From the NCBI GenBank assembly GCA_951640165.1, contig OX621263.1, forward strand, positions 6,222,501-6,286,500: DNA of 64,000 bases. The letters run 5' to 3'. Positions 38,840 to 49,539 of this stretch are shown here, piece by piece (position 1 is the stretch's first letter; every line of letters starts with the position of its first letter). The position numbers were made by a program, and so were the translations under genes. The notes below the pieces were generated by a model, which saw only the letters and a program-made list of their open reading frames with translations, was not told the DNA's origin and ran no database searches. The stretch comes from Pseudoips prasinana. Its lineage: Eukaryota; Arthropoda; Insecta; Lepidoptera; Nolidae.

Positions 38840-39620
38840 TAGGATCTAGCCTGCAAGAAAATGAGATAGATTACAATTCTATAACGGTTCTTTGCGTTTG
38901 CGTACAACGTAGCTTTCGGAAAATTTGTCATGTCATAAACAACGCGCTGTATCGTTCGAGCTTTTATTCTTTTTGCATTTCCGTGTTCAAATTTGTTAGA
39001 CTTTATCATATACATTTATCATATACATATACATGACAATGCATATAAGACTACCTCTTTAGGCGATTAACACATTGCCACGTACCACGTTGCACGTTGC
39101 GTGTCGACGCATCTACGCGCGTACTTGCGGGAGTGCAGATCTGCATAATCTTGCGGGATTTATAAGGACTCACGCGCGATATTGCATTTTGTGGATTCAT
39201 GGCGGTTTTGATCCATTTCATTCATAGCTGTTGGCTGTGGTGACAAATACCCGTCAAGACCTTCCAAAATCACACATGGCACTGCGGGGCTCGGTGTTTA
39301 TACCTTGCGTCTCGCCCATCATCCACGCGCGGGGTTACATGTTTCTCCGCATGTAGGCGTGTGGTCTGCAAGACTGCGCGTCAATGCGTTTTCTGTCTGT
39401 TGTACAGAAAACACGCGTTTTCTATAGTAACACAGATACTTGCAAACAACGTAATGACACGCCCTCCTGCGCTACGCTGCATGATGCGGTGCAGTGTGCG
39501 AATCGCCTTATTCTGCAGAGCGCAAGCTATGTTGCTTCGGAGGGCACGTTACGGGGTCAGTGCCAGTTGGAGTCGTTAGACAACAGTCATGTTACAGGCG
39601 TACTGGGTGCTACTGCCTGA
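38840..39620. other. CpG-rich island of unknown nature
   Basis: About 39060-39580 is strikingly rich in CpG and GC for this window (gttgcgtgtcgacgcatcta, 'cgcgcgtacttgcgggagtg'). There is no convincing ORF and no match to other repeats here. It could be a decayed GC-rich mobile element or a promoter-like region. Confidence 0.45.
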
Positions 39621-39629
39621 TTCGCCAGT

Positions 39630-39755
39630 CATCGTGATCGTGAACGGCGTTCAACTAGATGAAGGTTAAAAATGACTAAATCATCCGTTCAATCGTAATT
39701 TAGTAGTTCAATAGTAATTTTTGATCTTCATCTATTTGAACGCCGATCACGTGGC
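39630..39755. mobile_element. Foldback element with about 35-bp arms
   Basis: The left end is 'cgtgatcgtgaacggcgttc' and 'aactagatgaag'. The right end is 'cttcatctatttgaacgccg' and 'atcacg'. The centre is AT-rich. It is probably a MITE. Confidence 0.6.
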
Positions 39756-40034
39756 GATTTAGTCGGACCCCTGAGTGTCTTATACGCCTGGGTTCTTTAC
39801 TACATCCAGCGTTATGGATCGGTGACTGCAATTGATCATGAGTGATTTGGGAAAGAAATAATCAAGTGTGAGTCGTATTTGCGCAATGGCAGTTCCGTGA
39901 TAAGCATTTAATTTTATTATCAGTAGTCGGTTAATGGAATAAAACTGTTCGTGATTTTATTGTGTAAATACGTTTAATACTCAGTACCTATTATGAGTTA
40001 GTACGTACTTGAATATAAATAATAAATTAAATTT

Positions 40035-40670
40035 TGTAAAAGTTTGTGTGGTGACGGCATAGAATATCTTCACCCCATCTCATCCCGTGGGGGGCGTAGA
40101 AATCGACCGAGGTACCTTGTAGGTAACAAGAGAACAGGCAGCAGCGTTTTTCTGTGAACTATGACCATCAAACTGCGATCGCTAACCCGTCTGCCAATCG
40201 GGGCGATTATGGCATATCCCCCCATTCTTTGGGGAGGCTTTTGTCCAGCAGTGGACGTACTTTGGCTGACATGATGATGATGAAAATTTATTATGTAATT
40301 CAGTAGTTTTATTTATATTTAACATATATTTAAATGCACTCACCGGTTTGTAAGTGATCGGCAAGGTTAAGCAACTAGGCACGTGGTCAGTCCATAGATG
40401 GGTGTCCGTACAAGTGGTTTAATTTTAAGCTGTCGGTTCCGGTTGTTGTCATTAGACCATGTCAGAGGCCTGTTGGGTGGTTTGATCAAATCTGACACCA
40501 GAATAACTAATGTTCATCATCATCATCACAGGCGAAATAAGTCCACTGCTGGACAAGCCTCCCCAAGAATCATATAAGGGGGATATCAGAAGGAAGCTGT
40601 TGCTCGTCCTCTGATAGAAATTCCCTCGGCTCAATTTCTGCGCCCCCACGGGATGAGATGGGGTGATGAT
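40035..40670. repeat. Repeat L and O pieces
   Basis: 40070-40290 is family L ('catctcatcccgtgggggg', 'tttgtccagcagtggacgta', then atgatgatg). 40385-40500 is family O on the minus strand ('gtggtttaattttaagctgt'). 40505-40670 has further L words on the minus strand. Confidence 0.65.
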
Positions 40671-40679
40671 ATTCTGATG

Positions 40680-40940
40680 CCCAGCCTGTTGGAGTGGTTG
40701 GCAAATGCTCGCTTTTCACGCCGGAGGTAGCGGGTTCAATGCCCACCCAGGACCGATATTTGGGTTCATGAACATGTCTGTTTGTTCTGAGTCTGGGTGT
40801 AATTTATCTATATAAGTTTGTATTTACAAAAGAAAAGTAGTATATGTAGTATATCAGTTATCTGGTTTCCATAGTACAAGCTCTGCTTAGTTTGAGATCA
40901 GATGTCCGTGTGTGCATAATGTCCCAGGATATTATTATTA
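40680..40940 (+). repeat. SINE family E, near full length
   Basis: From 'ggttggcaaatgctcgcttt' through 'ttcatgaacatgtctgtttg' and 'gtatatcagttatctggttt' to 'ataatgtcccaggatatt'. Confidence 0.88.
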
Positions 40941-41400
40941 TTATGATTCTGATATTCGTCGCCGTCACCACACAGCACTACTGCTCTGACGATTAAGAAG
41001 AAGAAAAAAAAGATTTTAATGCTAGTTTGCCGCCTTACCCGTGATTTACGAGTGTTTGTAAAGCGTTATTGTTTATTCAAGGTATAATTTATCTGTATTA
41101 TAAATTTAATGCAAATATGTACAGATTTTTTTGGTGGTTTAGTAACAAAGCCTTTTTTTAACGTGGTGAAAATGCTTTAATCGCATGTCCGTCGCTTGGG
41201 GAGGCAACGGGGTTTGTAGGGCTCCCCACTAAAACCACCACGTTAGCCAACCTCACAGTGCTTGTAGCGAAGCCTCTGGGTACTATCAGTACCTCCGCCT
41301 TGTACTGCAGCCTCTGCGAGACTCTCACCGAGGAGTGGAGGGGCATGAATGGCTCCCTAAAAATTAGATTGCCATGAACTTTCTAATAAGAAGAGCTAAA
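40940..41400. other. GC-rich unassigned segment
   Basis: 41155-41350 is GC-rich ('cgtccgtcgcttggggaggc'-like sequence) with a 62-codon minus-strand open frame. No family was recognised. It could be the 3' end of another LINE. Confidence 0.4.
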
Positions 41401-41404
41401 AAAG

Positions 41405-41580
41405 CCCGAATCACAACACATGTAAGCTTATCTCAAAAATGGGAAATCATAAATTTAATCGTCTGGCGGGTCTCGAACCTGCACCTACTACCAATCCGGG
41501 GTAGGCACTCTACGTTTGAGATTAGATAAACGATTTGCATTGTGAATAATGCCATAAAAATAAAATTTAATAACATGTAA
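41405..41580 (-). repeat. Repeat family J
   Basis: 'tcgtctggcgggtctcgaac', 'ctaccaatccggggtaggca' and 'tttgcattgtgaataatgcc'. It has a box B-like sequence, so it is possibly tRNA-derived. Confidence 0.65.
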
Positions 41581-41659
41581 GCCTATTTTTCTACGGCCAT
41601 CACAAGTTTCTTGTGTCCCTCTTTCACTCACTAAAGTGATATTGAACTAACCATCCTAT

Positions 41660-42300
41660 TATTGTCTAAGTGTTTTGAGTCTGGGTGCGATTATCGATAT
41701 AAGTATGTATTTACAAAAGAAAATAGTCTCACAAGAATATAATCACACACAGACTCAGAACACTCAGACATGTTCATGCACACAAATATCTGTCTTGGGT
41801 AGGAATTGAGCCCACGACGTGCGGCCCATCATGAACCAGGATAAACGAGACGTCACAAAACGGTAATTCCCAGGCAAGTCCTGGAAACTCGTTTCAACTG
41901 TCTTGAGCACTACGAAGTAATCAAAAAGAAATAAGTAGCAGATTGCAAAAAGAAGTTCCACTTCCCTCCATGCTAATTCAGACGGAACTGGACAGCAAAC
42001 TCAAGAAGATTCGCAAGTTCATCACTTATGACGAGAGTGCGATACGATAAGACGAAGTCTAAGAATTTATTATTGTGTAACTGTTTACAATAAGGTAACG
42101 CATAACATACTTAATAAGATTTTAGGGTCAACTTTTTTTTGGCTGCTTTTGTAGTCACACGTGCAGCCTGTTCAGACAGTCGCCTCACCACTTCATGTCA
42201 CGTGTTCGATTCCCGCGCAGGACAGTTACTTGTGTGACCCATAAATATTTATTCTGCGTCAGGATTTACTTTGTGTCCATCAATTATATGTTTATAATAA
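41660..42300. repeat. SINE E, repeat U and SINE D pieces
   Basis: 41665-41830 holds SINE E pieces in both orientations ('gtctgggtgcgattatcga', 'gacatgttcatgcacacaaa'). 41845-41950 is family U (-). 42165-42300 is SINE D (+) ('cacgtgttcgattcccgcgc', 'cttgtgtgacccataaa'). Confidence 0.65.
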
Positions 42301-42599
42301 TAACGGTCGTGTTGCCATTTTCAAAATCAAATCAAAGTTATACCTTGAGGTCATATTTTTTTTTAATTAATTTCATTGCACATTACATTTAACAGGCAGA
42401 ACCGTAGAAACCTCTAAGGGTGTATGTGGGTAGCGGCGAATCGTTCACATATTTACATTTATTTAAGAATTTATTAAATAATGTTATTAAAATGCATAAA
42501 CACGATTAAAATGCTATTTTAAGAGGGTACTTAAAACAAGAATTGAAAACCACCCACAGTTTAATTTAATCCAGCACTTAAACTGATAAAGCGTCGCCT

Positions 42600-43215
42600 G
42601 GGTGCTCAGTATTAGACACACACACACACAATGACACAAGAAACGCAAAACACACAAAACTACAAATACTTTTTCATTATATATTGTTCCTGTTATTAAG
42701 ATTAGTCTAAAACTTGAACGAGGCCATATTTGCACTTGACCAGATTTGCCCGCCGTTATGGGACAAAAATGAACACCAATCAACCATAAATTCGTTTTGT
42801 TCAGGAATCCCACAAGGTGGGCTAATAACAAAGCGACTACTTTATCAACTGCGCCACATTTTTATGTACTAAGTTAAATTTCATTGAATAAAATACATTA
42901 ACTATTTACATTTCCATACTTACGCACAATCACAATCCAACCATGTCACACCATGACACACGAAACTCAAAACACGCACAACTTAAAACACTATTATTTT
43001 AGATTTTATTCCTGATATTATGTTCAGTCAAAAATTTGAGCCAGGCCATATTTGCACTTGGCCAGATTTCCGCTGCATCGCGGGATACATGGCATGAACA
43101 CATAAATTAATTTGGTTCAGGAATTTGTCTTAGTAACGACTACCTTTGTACCTTTAACTTCTGTACCACTATTTTAATATTTGCTATAGAGCACTAAAAG
43201 CAATCAAATAAATAA
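42600..43215 (-). repeat. Locally duplicated blocks left of the mariner
   Basis: Two related blocks, 42610-42850 and 42940-43215, share 'acacaaaac'-type starts, 'gaggccatatttgcacttg' and 'cagatttgc'. A third block is at 45655-45890. The right-hand block continues past the mariner at 44501. Confidence 0.75.
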
Positions 43216-44500
43216 TAGGTCTTTACCTATGAAATTGCCGTTTTGTATGAAAAAATTTAAACGAATTTTTTTCATGTATTTTTTTATTTGTATTAATCGA
43301 AGTAATCACCCATGCAATCAATGCATCTTTGCCATCGCAGTGGCAGTTTATTGATGCCCTTCTTAAAGAAATCAGCTGGACGGGAGGCAACAAATTCTTC
43401 AAAGGCATTTTGTACTGCCTCTCGGGTATTGAATTTTTTTCCCGCCAAGAAGTTATCCAAATTCTGGAAAAAGTAGTAGTCTGTAGGCGCAAGGTCTGGT
43501 GAGTAGGGCGGATGACGGAGAGCTTCCAACCCCAGTTCTTGCAACTTGGAGACCGTCTGCTGTGCAGTATGAGGTCGCGCGTTGTCGTGCAGGAGCAGCG
43601 GAGACGAGCGATTGACCAATGCTGGTTGGAGATGCGCCAGCTTCTCCATCATTGTGCTCAGTTCTTCACAGTACACATCTGCAGTAATGCTCACCCCGTT
43701 TGGTAAGAAGCTGTGATGAATCACACCGGCGCTAGACACCAAACAGTGACCATCACTTTTCTAGGGGTAAGTTTTCGTTTAGGGCATTGTTTAGGTGCTG
43801 AACCAGGATCCAACCAACTTGCTGAGCGCTTGCGGTTATCAAACAGAATCCATTTTTCATCGCAGGTAACAATGCGGTTCAAAATTCCTTCATTTGTGTG
43901 TCTGTTGAGCAGTGCAAGGCACGTCTCGACGCGTACTTCGCGCTGGCGATCATTGAGTTCGTGGGGCACCCATTTGTCAAGCTTTTTTACCTTGCCAATT
44001 TGACGCAAATGGACCAATATTGTTTTGGCGCTAACGTCGAAAGCTGCTGCTAATTCAGCCGTAGATTGTGTATCATCAGCTTCCACAACCGCCTTTAATT
44101 CGTCATTGTCGACCAAAGTCTTCGGACGACCGCGAGGTTCATTTTTCAGGTCGAAATTTCCAGAACGGAAGCGAGCAAACCAATAACAGGTGGTGCGTTG
44201 GTTTGTAGTGTTAGCTCCGTAAACGTCGTTGATGTTGCGTGCCGCTTGTGCCGCGTTGCTGCCACGACGGTACTCATATTCCATAATTACTCGAATTTTT
44301 AACGTATCCATGATGACGAAAAAGATTGAAATGCGATGAAAATGTAACACTAATCAATAAAGAAATGACTACTTTTGGAAAAAAGAATCCATGTTTTTAA
44401 AATAAAATTAATTTGAAATTAGAATTCTTAGCCAAACAAAAATTATTTTGATTTGAAATGGCCAGTGCTGCAGAACGGCAATTTCATAGGTAAAGACCTA
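43216..44500 (-). mobile_element. mariner-family transposon, full length
   Basis: About 1285 bp with complementary ends. The left end is TAGGTCTTTACCTATGAAAT and the right end is the complement of 'atttcataggtaaagaccta'. Length, TA borders and the encoded D,D34D transposase fit the mariner family. It lies inside the first copy of a duplicated block; the second copy (45655-46110) lacks it. Confidence 0.93.
43293..44350 (-). pseudogene. mariner transposase, one frameshift
   Basis: Two overlapping frames make up one transposase. The N-terminal part (44350-43721) has the helix-turn-helix DNA-binding region, the GRPKT linker and the first catalytic Asp in TCDEKWI. The C-terminal part (43742-43293) has the second Asp in LLHDNARPH and the third in SPDLAPTDYYFF, exactly 34 residues after the second, which is the D34D signature. 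The frames meet near 43721-43742, where a single-base shift interrupts the reading. All catalytic residues are otherwise present, so inactivation looks recent. Confidence 0.92.
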
Positions 44501-44780
44501 ATATAATATAAATACCTGATTTAGTAGACAGATGAGTAAAATAGACAACCCCATTTTAATTAATAGACTGACACAAAATACACTGACCTGTATTAATAAA
44601 CTGTGTTATCAATTGGTCAATGTTCTATTAGAAAATTTAACCAGAATCGATATGAAAAACACTAGTTAACGAAAGATTTCATAACTAGTATACTAATTAC
44701 TTAATTACCCAAAGGAATCTTTATAACGTGACACAGTTTTATCACGTTTTGTCAACTAAATTAATATATATTAATTAAAA
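44501..44780. repeat. Right part of duplicated block 1
   Basis: 'acagatgagtaaaatagac', 'acactgacctgtattaataa' and 'aacgaaagatttcataacta' match 45895-46105. Confidence 0.8.
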
Positions 44781-45440
44781 TCATCATGTCAGCTGAATGA
44801 CGTCCACTGCTGGACAAGAGGCACCCTCGAGGATATACCATAATTGCTATGCTTGGCAGATGGGATGGTGATCGCAGTATGGTGCTCATAGTACACAGAG
44901 AGACGCTGCTGCCCGCCCTCTGATAGATATTCTTTCGGGTAGACTGACTTCTACGCCCCCAATGGGATCAGATATGTTAATATTATATGCTGTCAGCCAC
45001 ACCGCCTTTAAGTCACTATATTTCCACAATTACCCACAATTACAAACTACTATCTCACTATGGGCCTTATCAGGCGGCTCAAGGTCACCCAAAGAGCAAT
45101 GGAAAGGGCTATGCTTGGAGTTTCCCTGCGAGATCGAATCAGAAATTCTGAGATCCGCAGGCGAACCAAAGTAGCCGACATAGCCCAAAGAATTGCCAAA
45201 CTGAAGCGGCAGTGGGCAGGGCACATAGCTCGTAGAACTGACGGCCGATGGGACAGAAAGGTTCTCGAGTGGCGGCCACGAACCGGAAGACGCAATGTGG
45301 GCAGGCCTCCTACACGGTGGACTGACGATCTTGTGCGGGTCGTGGGAAGCCGCTGGATGTGGGCAGCGCAGGACCGACTATTGTGGAGATCCTTGGGGGA
45401 GGCCTTTGTCTAGCAGTGGACGTCTTTCGGCTGATATGAT
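44780..45440 (+). repeat. RTE-B LINE 3' end with family L debris
   Basis: 44785-44960 holds decayed L words. 45040-45440 is the best RTE-B copy, ending 'tttcggctgatatgatgatg'. Confidence 0.8.
45060..45413 (+). pseudogene. RTE-type LINE ORF, C-terminal fragment
   Basis: 117 codons: LKVTQRAMERAMLGVSLRDR, then RRRTKVADIAQRIAKLKRQW, AGHIARRTDGRW, GRPPTRWTDDLVRV and RWMWAAQDRLLWRSL. This is the segment after the RT domain in lepidopteran RTE-like elements. The frame is open to the natural end, but everything upstream is missing (5' truncation). Copies of this 3' region are scattered across the window. Confidence 0.85.
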
Positions 45441-45654
45441 GATGACAATCTACCCACACTCAATCACACAATAACTCCATGGATTGCCACAATTGCCACG
45501 TTTGGCAGATGGGTTGGGCATCGCAGTATGGTGCTCATATTACACAGAGACGCTACTGCCCTCTGGCGCTTTCCACGGGATGAAATGCCTTATAAAAATA
45601 ATACCTTCACTATATATCCATAAATGCACACAATTACAATCCAGCCACACACAC

Positions 45655-46110
45655 AGGAACAATGACACATAAAACTCAAAACACGCACAATAATATGACT
45701 TGACTCAAACACTATTATTTTAGATTTTATTCCTGCTATTATGCTCAGTCAAACATTTGAGCCAGGCCATATTTGCCCTTGGCCGAATTTGCGCTGCATC
45801 GCGGGAAAGTTGAGCATGAACACATAAATTGTAACTTAGCAACTGTACCACACTTTTAATATTTGGTATGAAGCACAAAAGATATCAGACAAATATAATA
45901 TAAGTACCTGAGTTGTTAGACAGATGAGTAAAATCAGCACCCCCATATTCACTTATGGACTGGCGCAAAATACACTGACCTGTATTAATAAACTATGTTA
46001 TTGGTCAATGCTCTATTAGAAAATATAACCAGAATCGTTGTGACAAACACTAGTTAACGAAAGATTTCATAACTTACTTTATTGCCCAAGGAAATCATAA
46101 TCTGGATAGC
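45655..46110. repeat. Duplicated block, copy 2 (empty mariner site)
   Basis: Aligns with 42940-43215 joined directly to 44501-44745, showing the pre-insertion sequence around 45890-45900 (acaaatataatataagtacc). Confidence 0.85.
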
Positions 46111-46162
46111 GTCATATTGACATATTTTAGATTCTAATGAGGTTGACAGCTCCAACTAAGGG

Positions 46163-46275
46163 CCGATTTCACCGTTAAAATTAAACGCGATCAATTGACG
46201 CTAAACTCAGTTTTCCTGTAACTGAGTTTAACGTCCATTGATCACGTTTAATTATAACGGTGAAATCGGCTCTAA
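46163..46275. mobile_element. Foldback MITE, about 110 bp
   Basis: The arms are 'ggccgatttcaccgttaaaa' and 'acgctaaactcagtt' with their complements, and the centre is about 10 bases. The flanks read 'ctaag' and 'ctaag', a possible short target duplication. Confidence 0.7.
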
Positions 46276-46434
46276 GTGATACATCAGGAACTCGGGCAGA
46301 AGCACCTCCTGCGCACTAACTTGTACCTCCTAACTGCGGTCGCTAAATCACATGTCAAGCGCTGTGGCATTATAGAAACCTTTGGAGGAGGCCTATGTCT
46401 AGCAGTGGACGATATCACGCTGATGATGATAATG

Positions 46435-47150
46435 ATGACTGCTCCGTTGGTCAAGCGATAGACTGTTCAACCGCAAGTAATGAGGTGCTGGGATAAAATC
46501 CTGGGTCAGGTTGAAAGTGTTTGCCCGGCCTGGGAGGCCGAGAGACGAGTCCTGGTCGCTGAGATCGGACGGGATCTTTCGCCACCAGACAATCGTGTAT
46601 ACGATGCTGGCTGGCGACTCCATAAAATGAGACGCCGGGGTCTTCTTCTGTGAGGCAGCCATGCTCCAGAAGGAGGCCGCCGAGCAGGATCGGGAGCGAG
46701 CCGAACCGTTCGCAGACGGAGCAGGCGTCGGGGTGGTGGCAGCAGCCGGTAGCCAGCCAACTCCCCTCGGGGCTGCGGTGGCATTATGGGAAGTGTCGTC
46801 TACTGCCAGCACGTGAAAGTAGCTCCGGGAAGATAGCGATCTGTTTGTGGATAGGGGAGGGCTATCCAGAACCCCCCCAGGGTACGTGTCTCGACCATCT
46901 GGGACATGGCGCAAAAGGGGAGCAGCATACCCGGGTTCCCGGGGCTCCCTCATCAAGTCCACGGCAGGTTAGATTTAGTAGGTGCGAGTCCGTCATACTC
47001 ACCTGCAGACCATTTTTGCGGGTGGCATGCGGAGACATTCTTCGTGCCATACCTAAAAAAAAAGTGTTTAAAAGAACTTTCTGGCAAGAAAGCCCAGAGT
47101 GTAGAAGTTGGCGGTGTCATACGCCTGTGCCTTGAAGAGCATATAAAAGC
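46435..47150 (+). repeat. SINE G head split by an R1-like insertion
   Basis: The SINE head (46440-46522, 'cgttggtcaagcgatagact') is interrupted at 46523 and resumes at 47061 with 'cagagtgtagaagttggcgg' sequence. AAAGTGTTT stands on both sides of the insertion. Confidence 0.8.
46523..47060 (+). mobile_element. 5'-truncated R1-type LINE end with 9-bp target duplication
   Basis: A GC-rich insertion matching 8995-9620 in opposite orientation, ending in 'cctaaaaaaa'. AAAGTGTTT occurs at 46514-46522 and 47061-47069. The several open frames overlapping it (46399-47135) are not genes. Confidence 0.85.
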
Positions 47151-47429
47151 TGTTCTGTCTGGTATTTCCCTCGTATTATAGGATAGCATTTCATCATGAG
47201 AATGAGGTAAAGAGAGCACAGCTGTGATTACCCACCCACTTCGGCATTATAATGTGTAATATTTTAAGATTGATTTCAAACTTTTATGTACAAAAGACAC
47301 ACACACTTAATGAGAATATTTATCTGCTTTTTATTAATTAAGATTTTATGTATTATTTTTTATTTTAAAATGCTCGATATTTTTTATACCCTTCAGTTAC
47401 ATTTTATTTGTTTAGCGCCTTGGTTGTTT

Positions 47430-47800
47430 GCCTTGTTGGTCTAGCGGTAGCGTGTTCAACCGCAGAAAATGAGGTCCTGGGTTGAAATCCCGGGTCGGTC
47501 CAAAAAGTGATTTTGGGATTTTACCGTAAAAAGAAATTTCTTAGTATCAGCCCGAAGTCTGGAAGTTGGCGGTAATATACCCCCGTGCCTCGGAGAGCAC
47601 GTAAAGCCGTCGGTCCTGTGCCTGATCTCTTTCCGGTCTTGTCGCTAGTCGTCCCATCGGATCATGAGAGTGATGGAATAGAAAGTGCCCCTGTGTTTGC
47701 GCACACACTTGTGCACTATAATATGTCCTGCGCAATTGGCTAATCTCCATTGAGAATGGCCACCGTGGCCGAAATTTGGCCGGGAAGAATACATCATCAT
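47430..47800 (+). repeat. SINE family G, full length
   Basis: Head 'ttggtctagcggtagcgtgt', box B-like 'ttgaaatcccgggtcggtcc', body 'cagcccgaagtctggaagtt', and tail 'gtggccgaaatttggccggg'. It is the reference for the split copies. Confidence 0.88.
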
Positions 47801-48900
47801 TTGTTTAACTTAATACAAACTACTGTAGGTACAACTTTTTAATGGCTTGTATGTTATGGAAGAACACTAACTCCTAAGACACAAGAACATAGATATACCT
47901 GGTTGTTTAACCTTTTATAGAACACATAGTGTGAAGCCTTTTACTTATTGTACTTAACTATGTCTTGAAATGTACAATGCAGGCTTTTTGGATTACAGAA
48001 TAAAATGTGTTAAACAACACAAGTTCCTTTCTATCCAAATCTTCTAAAAGACAAACGACGGAAAGGCAATGTTTATTCTCATGACTCCTTCATTCCGTTT
48101 TGCTTAATTTTATAAATTGTTCTATTTTCGTGGAAGTTAAAATTCTTTCTTTCTTTTGCATGAATAATACTAAGAGGTCGGGTCAACATATATGCTACAT
48201 ATTATCACGCTATCACCTACGGGGTATGAGCTGTGATAATTTATAAAGTTTAACGCGGGTAAAACCGCGGGGCACAGCTAGTTTATTGATAAAAGATTTA
48301 GTGCGAAATTAGAAACTGATTATGAAGGCAAACATCATACATTGAAGTAGATACATATACCTACTTCCTCTTTATTTAGGCTAGGAGCAATAAGGCTAAG
48401 TACGTAATAATAAGGCAAATAAATTAGTAGGGGCTTGTACTAAATTATTAATATTTATTGGACCTAGTTTAAAACTACTTCGTCTCAAACATTGAAATTT
48501 TTGTGGGAAAATCTCCCAAGCTTATTCTTTACATGAAAAAAATTAACACGTAAATCAGTTCTCAGAGTGATCGGCGTACATACAACGATGGATAAAATTC
48601 TCAATTCAATACGGTACCAACCAATATTGAATTGAGAATCTTCTTCCTTCCAGGAGGCGGGAATATAAATATTTTCTTAATGAATTACGAAAAATATAAT
48701 GACATAATTATTAAATATTTAAAATTATTTTACAACGAAATCACATATTACAAACAATTGGAAATATTAAATTTTATTTTATTTAAAATATTAGGAAACT
48801 TGCAAATATTTAGACAATAAAAGGGTTGTGTTTAAATGTTTATGTTTTGGCCAATTACAAGTTTTCACTGATAATATTTGTTTTTATTTACATAATTTTT
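47800..48900. other. Mostly gene-free; element K end and a hairpin
   Basis: 48180-48290 carries 'tatcacgctatcacctacgg' and 'aacgcgggtaaaaccgcggg', recurring at 51958-52110. 48597-48640 is an inverted repeat (attctcaattcaata and its complement). The remainder is AT-rich. Confidence 0.5.
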
Positions 48901-48904
48901 GTCT

Positions 48905-48995
48905 GGTCCTTAAAACCTGTCGGTCCCGGTTCTAGTTGATAAGCCATGTCAGAATGCTACTGGGCGGCTTAAAAAACTGATACCAGGGTAACAGC
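48905..48995 (-). repeat. Repeat family O
   Basis: 'cctgtcggtcccggttctag' and 'ccatgtcagaatgctactgg' are the complement of the family O blocks. Confidence 0.65.
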
Positions 48996-49025
48996 TAATC
49001 CATACGATAAATAAGAAGATTAACT

Positions 49026-49510
49026 ATGATATCATTTTTAATGTATGGAAGTGAAAGTTGGGTATGGCAGAAAAAGAATGAAAGTAAAATAAATGCTGTG
49101 GAAATGAGAGCTCTGAGAAGTATGTGTGGTGTGACTTTGAGAGAAAGAATTCGAAATACTGATGTAAGAGAGCGTTGTAGTGTGAAAGAGGATGTAGTCA
49201 CAAAGATTGAAAAAGGTATGCTGAGATGGTTTGGCCATTTAGAAAGGATGAATGGAAGAAGACTGACAAAAGAAGTATACCTGGCCTGTGTGAATGGTAC
49301 AACCGGAAGGGGAAGACCTCGTAGAACATTCTCAGATCAAATTGGAGACGTACTTCGGAAAGGTCAGGTCAGAAGTACCCTATACCGGCGAGCATGTATG
49401 AAGAATATAATGTCAGTAAACGAAGCGAAAGAGATGTGCAAGGATCGTGACAAATGGAAGTCCGTTGTCTCTGCCTACCTCTCTGGGAAACAGGCGTGAG
49501 TCTATGTATG
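49026..49510 (+). pseudogene. RTE-C LINE ORF, C-terminal fragment
   Basis: 157 codons: MYGSESWVWQKKNESKINA, MRALRSMCGVTLRERIRNTD, then MLRWFGHLERM, TGRGRPRRTFSDQIGDVL, RRACMKNIMSVNEAKEMC, DRDKWKSVVSAYLSGKQA and stop. This is the conserved C-terminal stretch after RT in RTE-type elements. It is 5' truncated, and the 3' end runs into a (TATG)n tail. The nominal ATG is internal to the original ORF. Confidence 0.87.
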
Positions 49511-49539
49511 TATGTATCATTTTTAGAATTTCAAACAAC

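Noticed and set aside
38833..39015. 60-codon minus-strand ORF upstream of gene D
   Set aside because: It has no donor in phase 0 and no signal-like start. The composition is that of intergenic sequence.
46399..47135. ORFs of 161-187 codons in the 46.4-47.1 kb region
   Set aside because: They span SINE-LINE junctions, so no single original gene could have had these frames.
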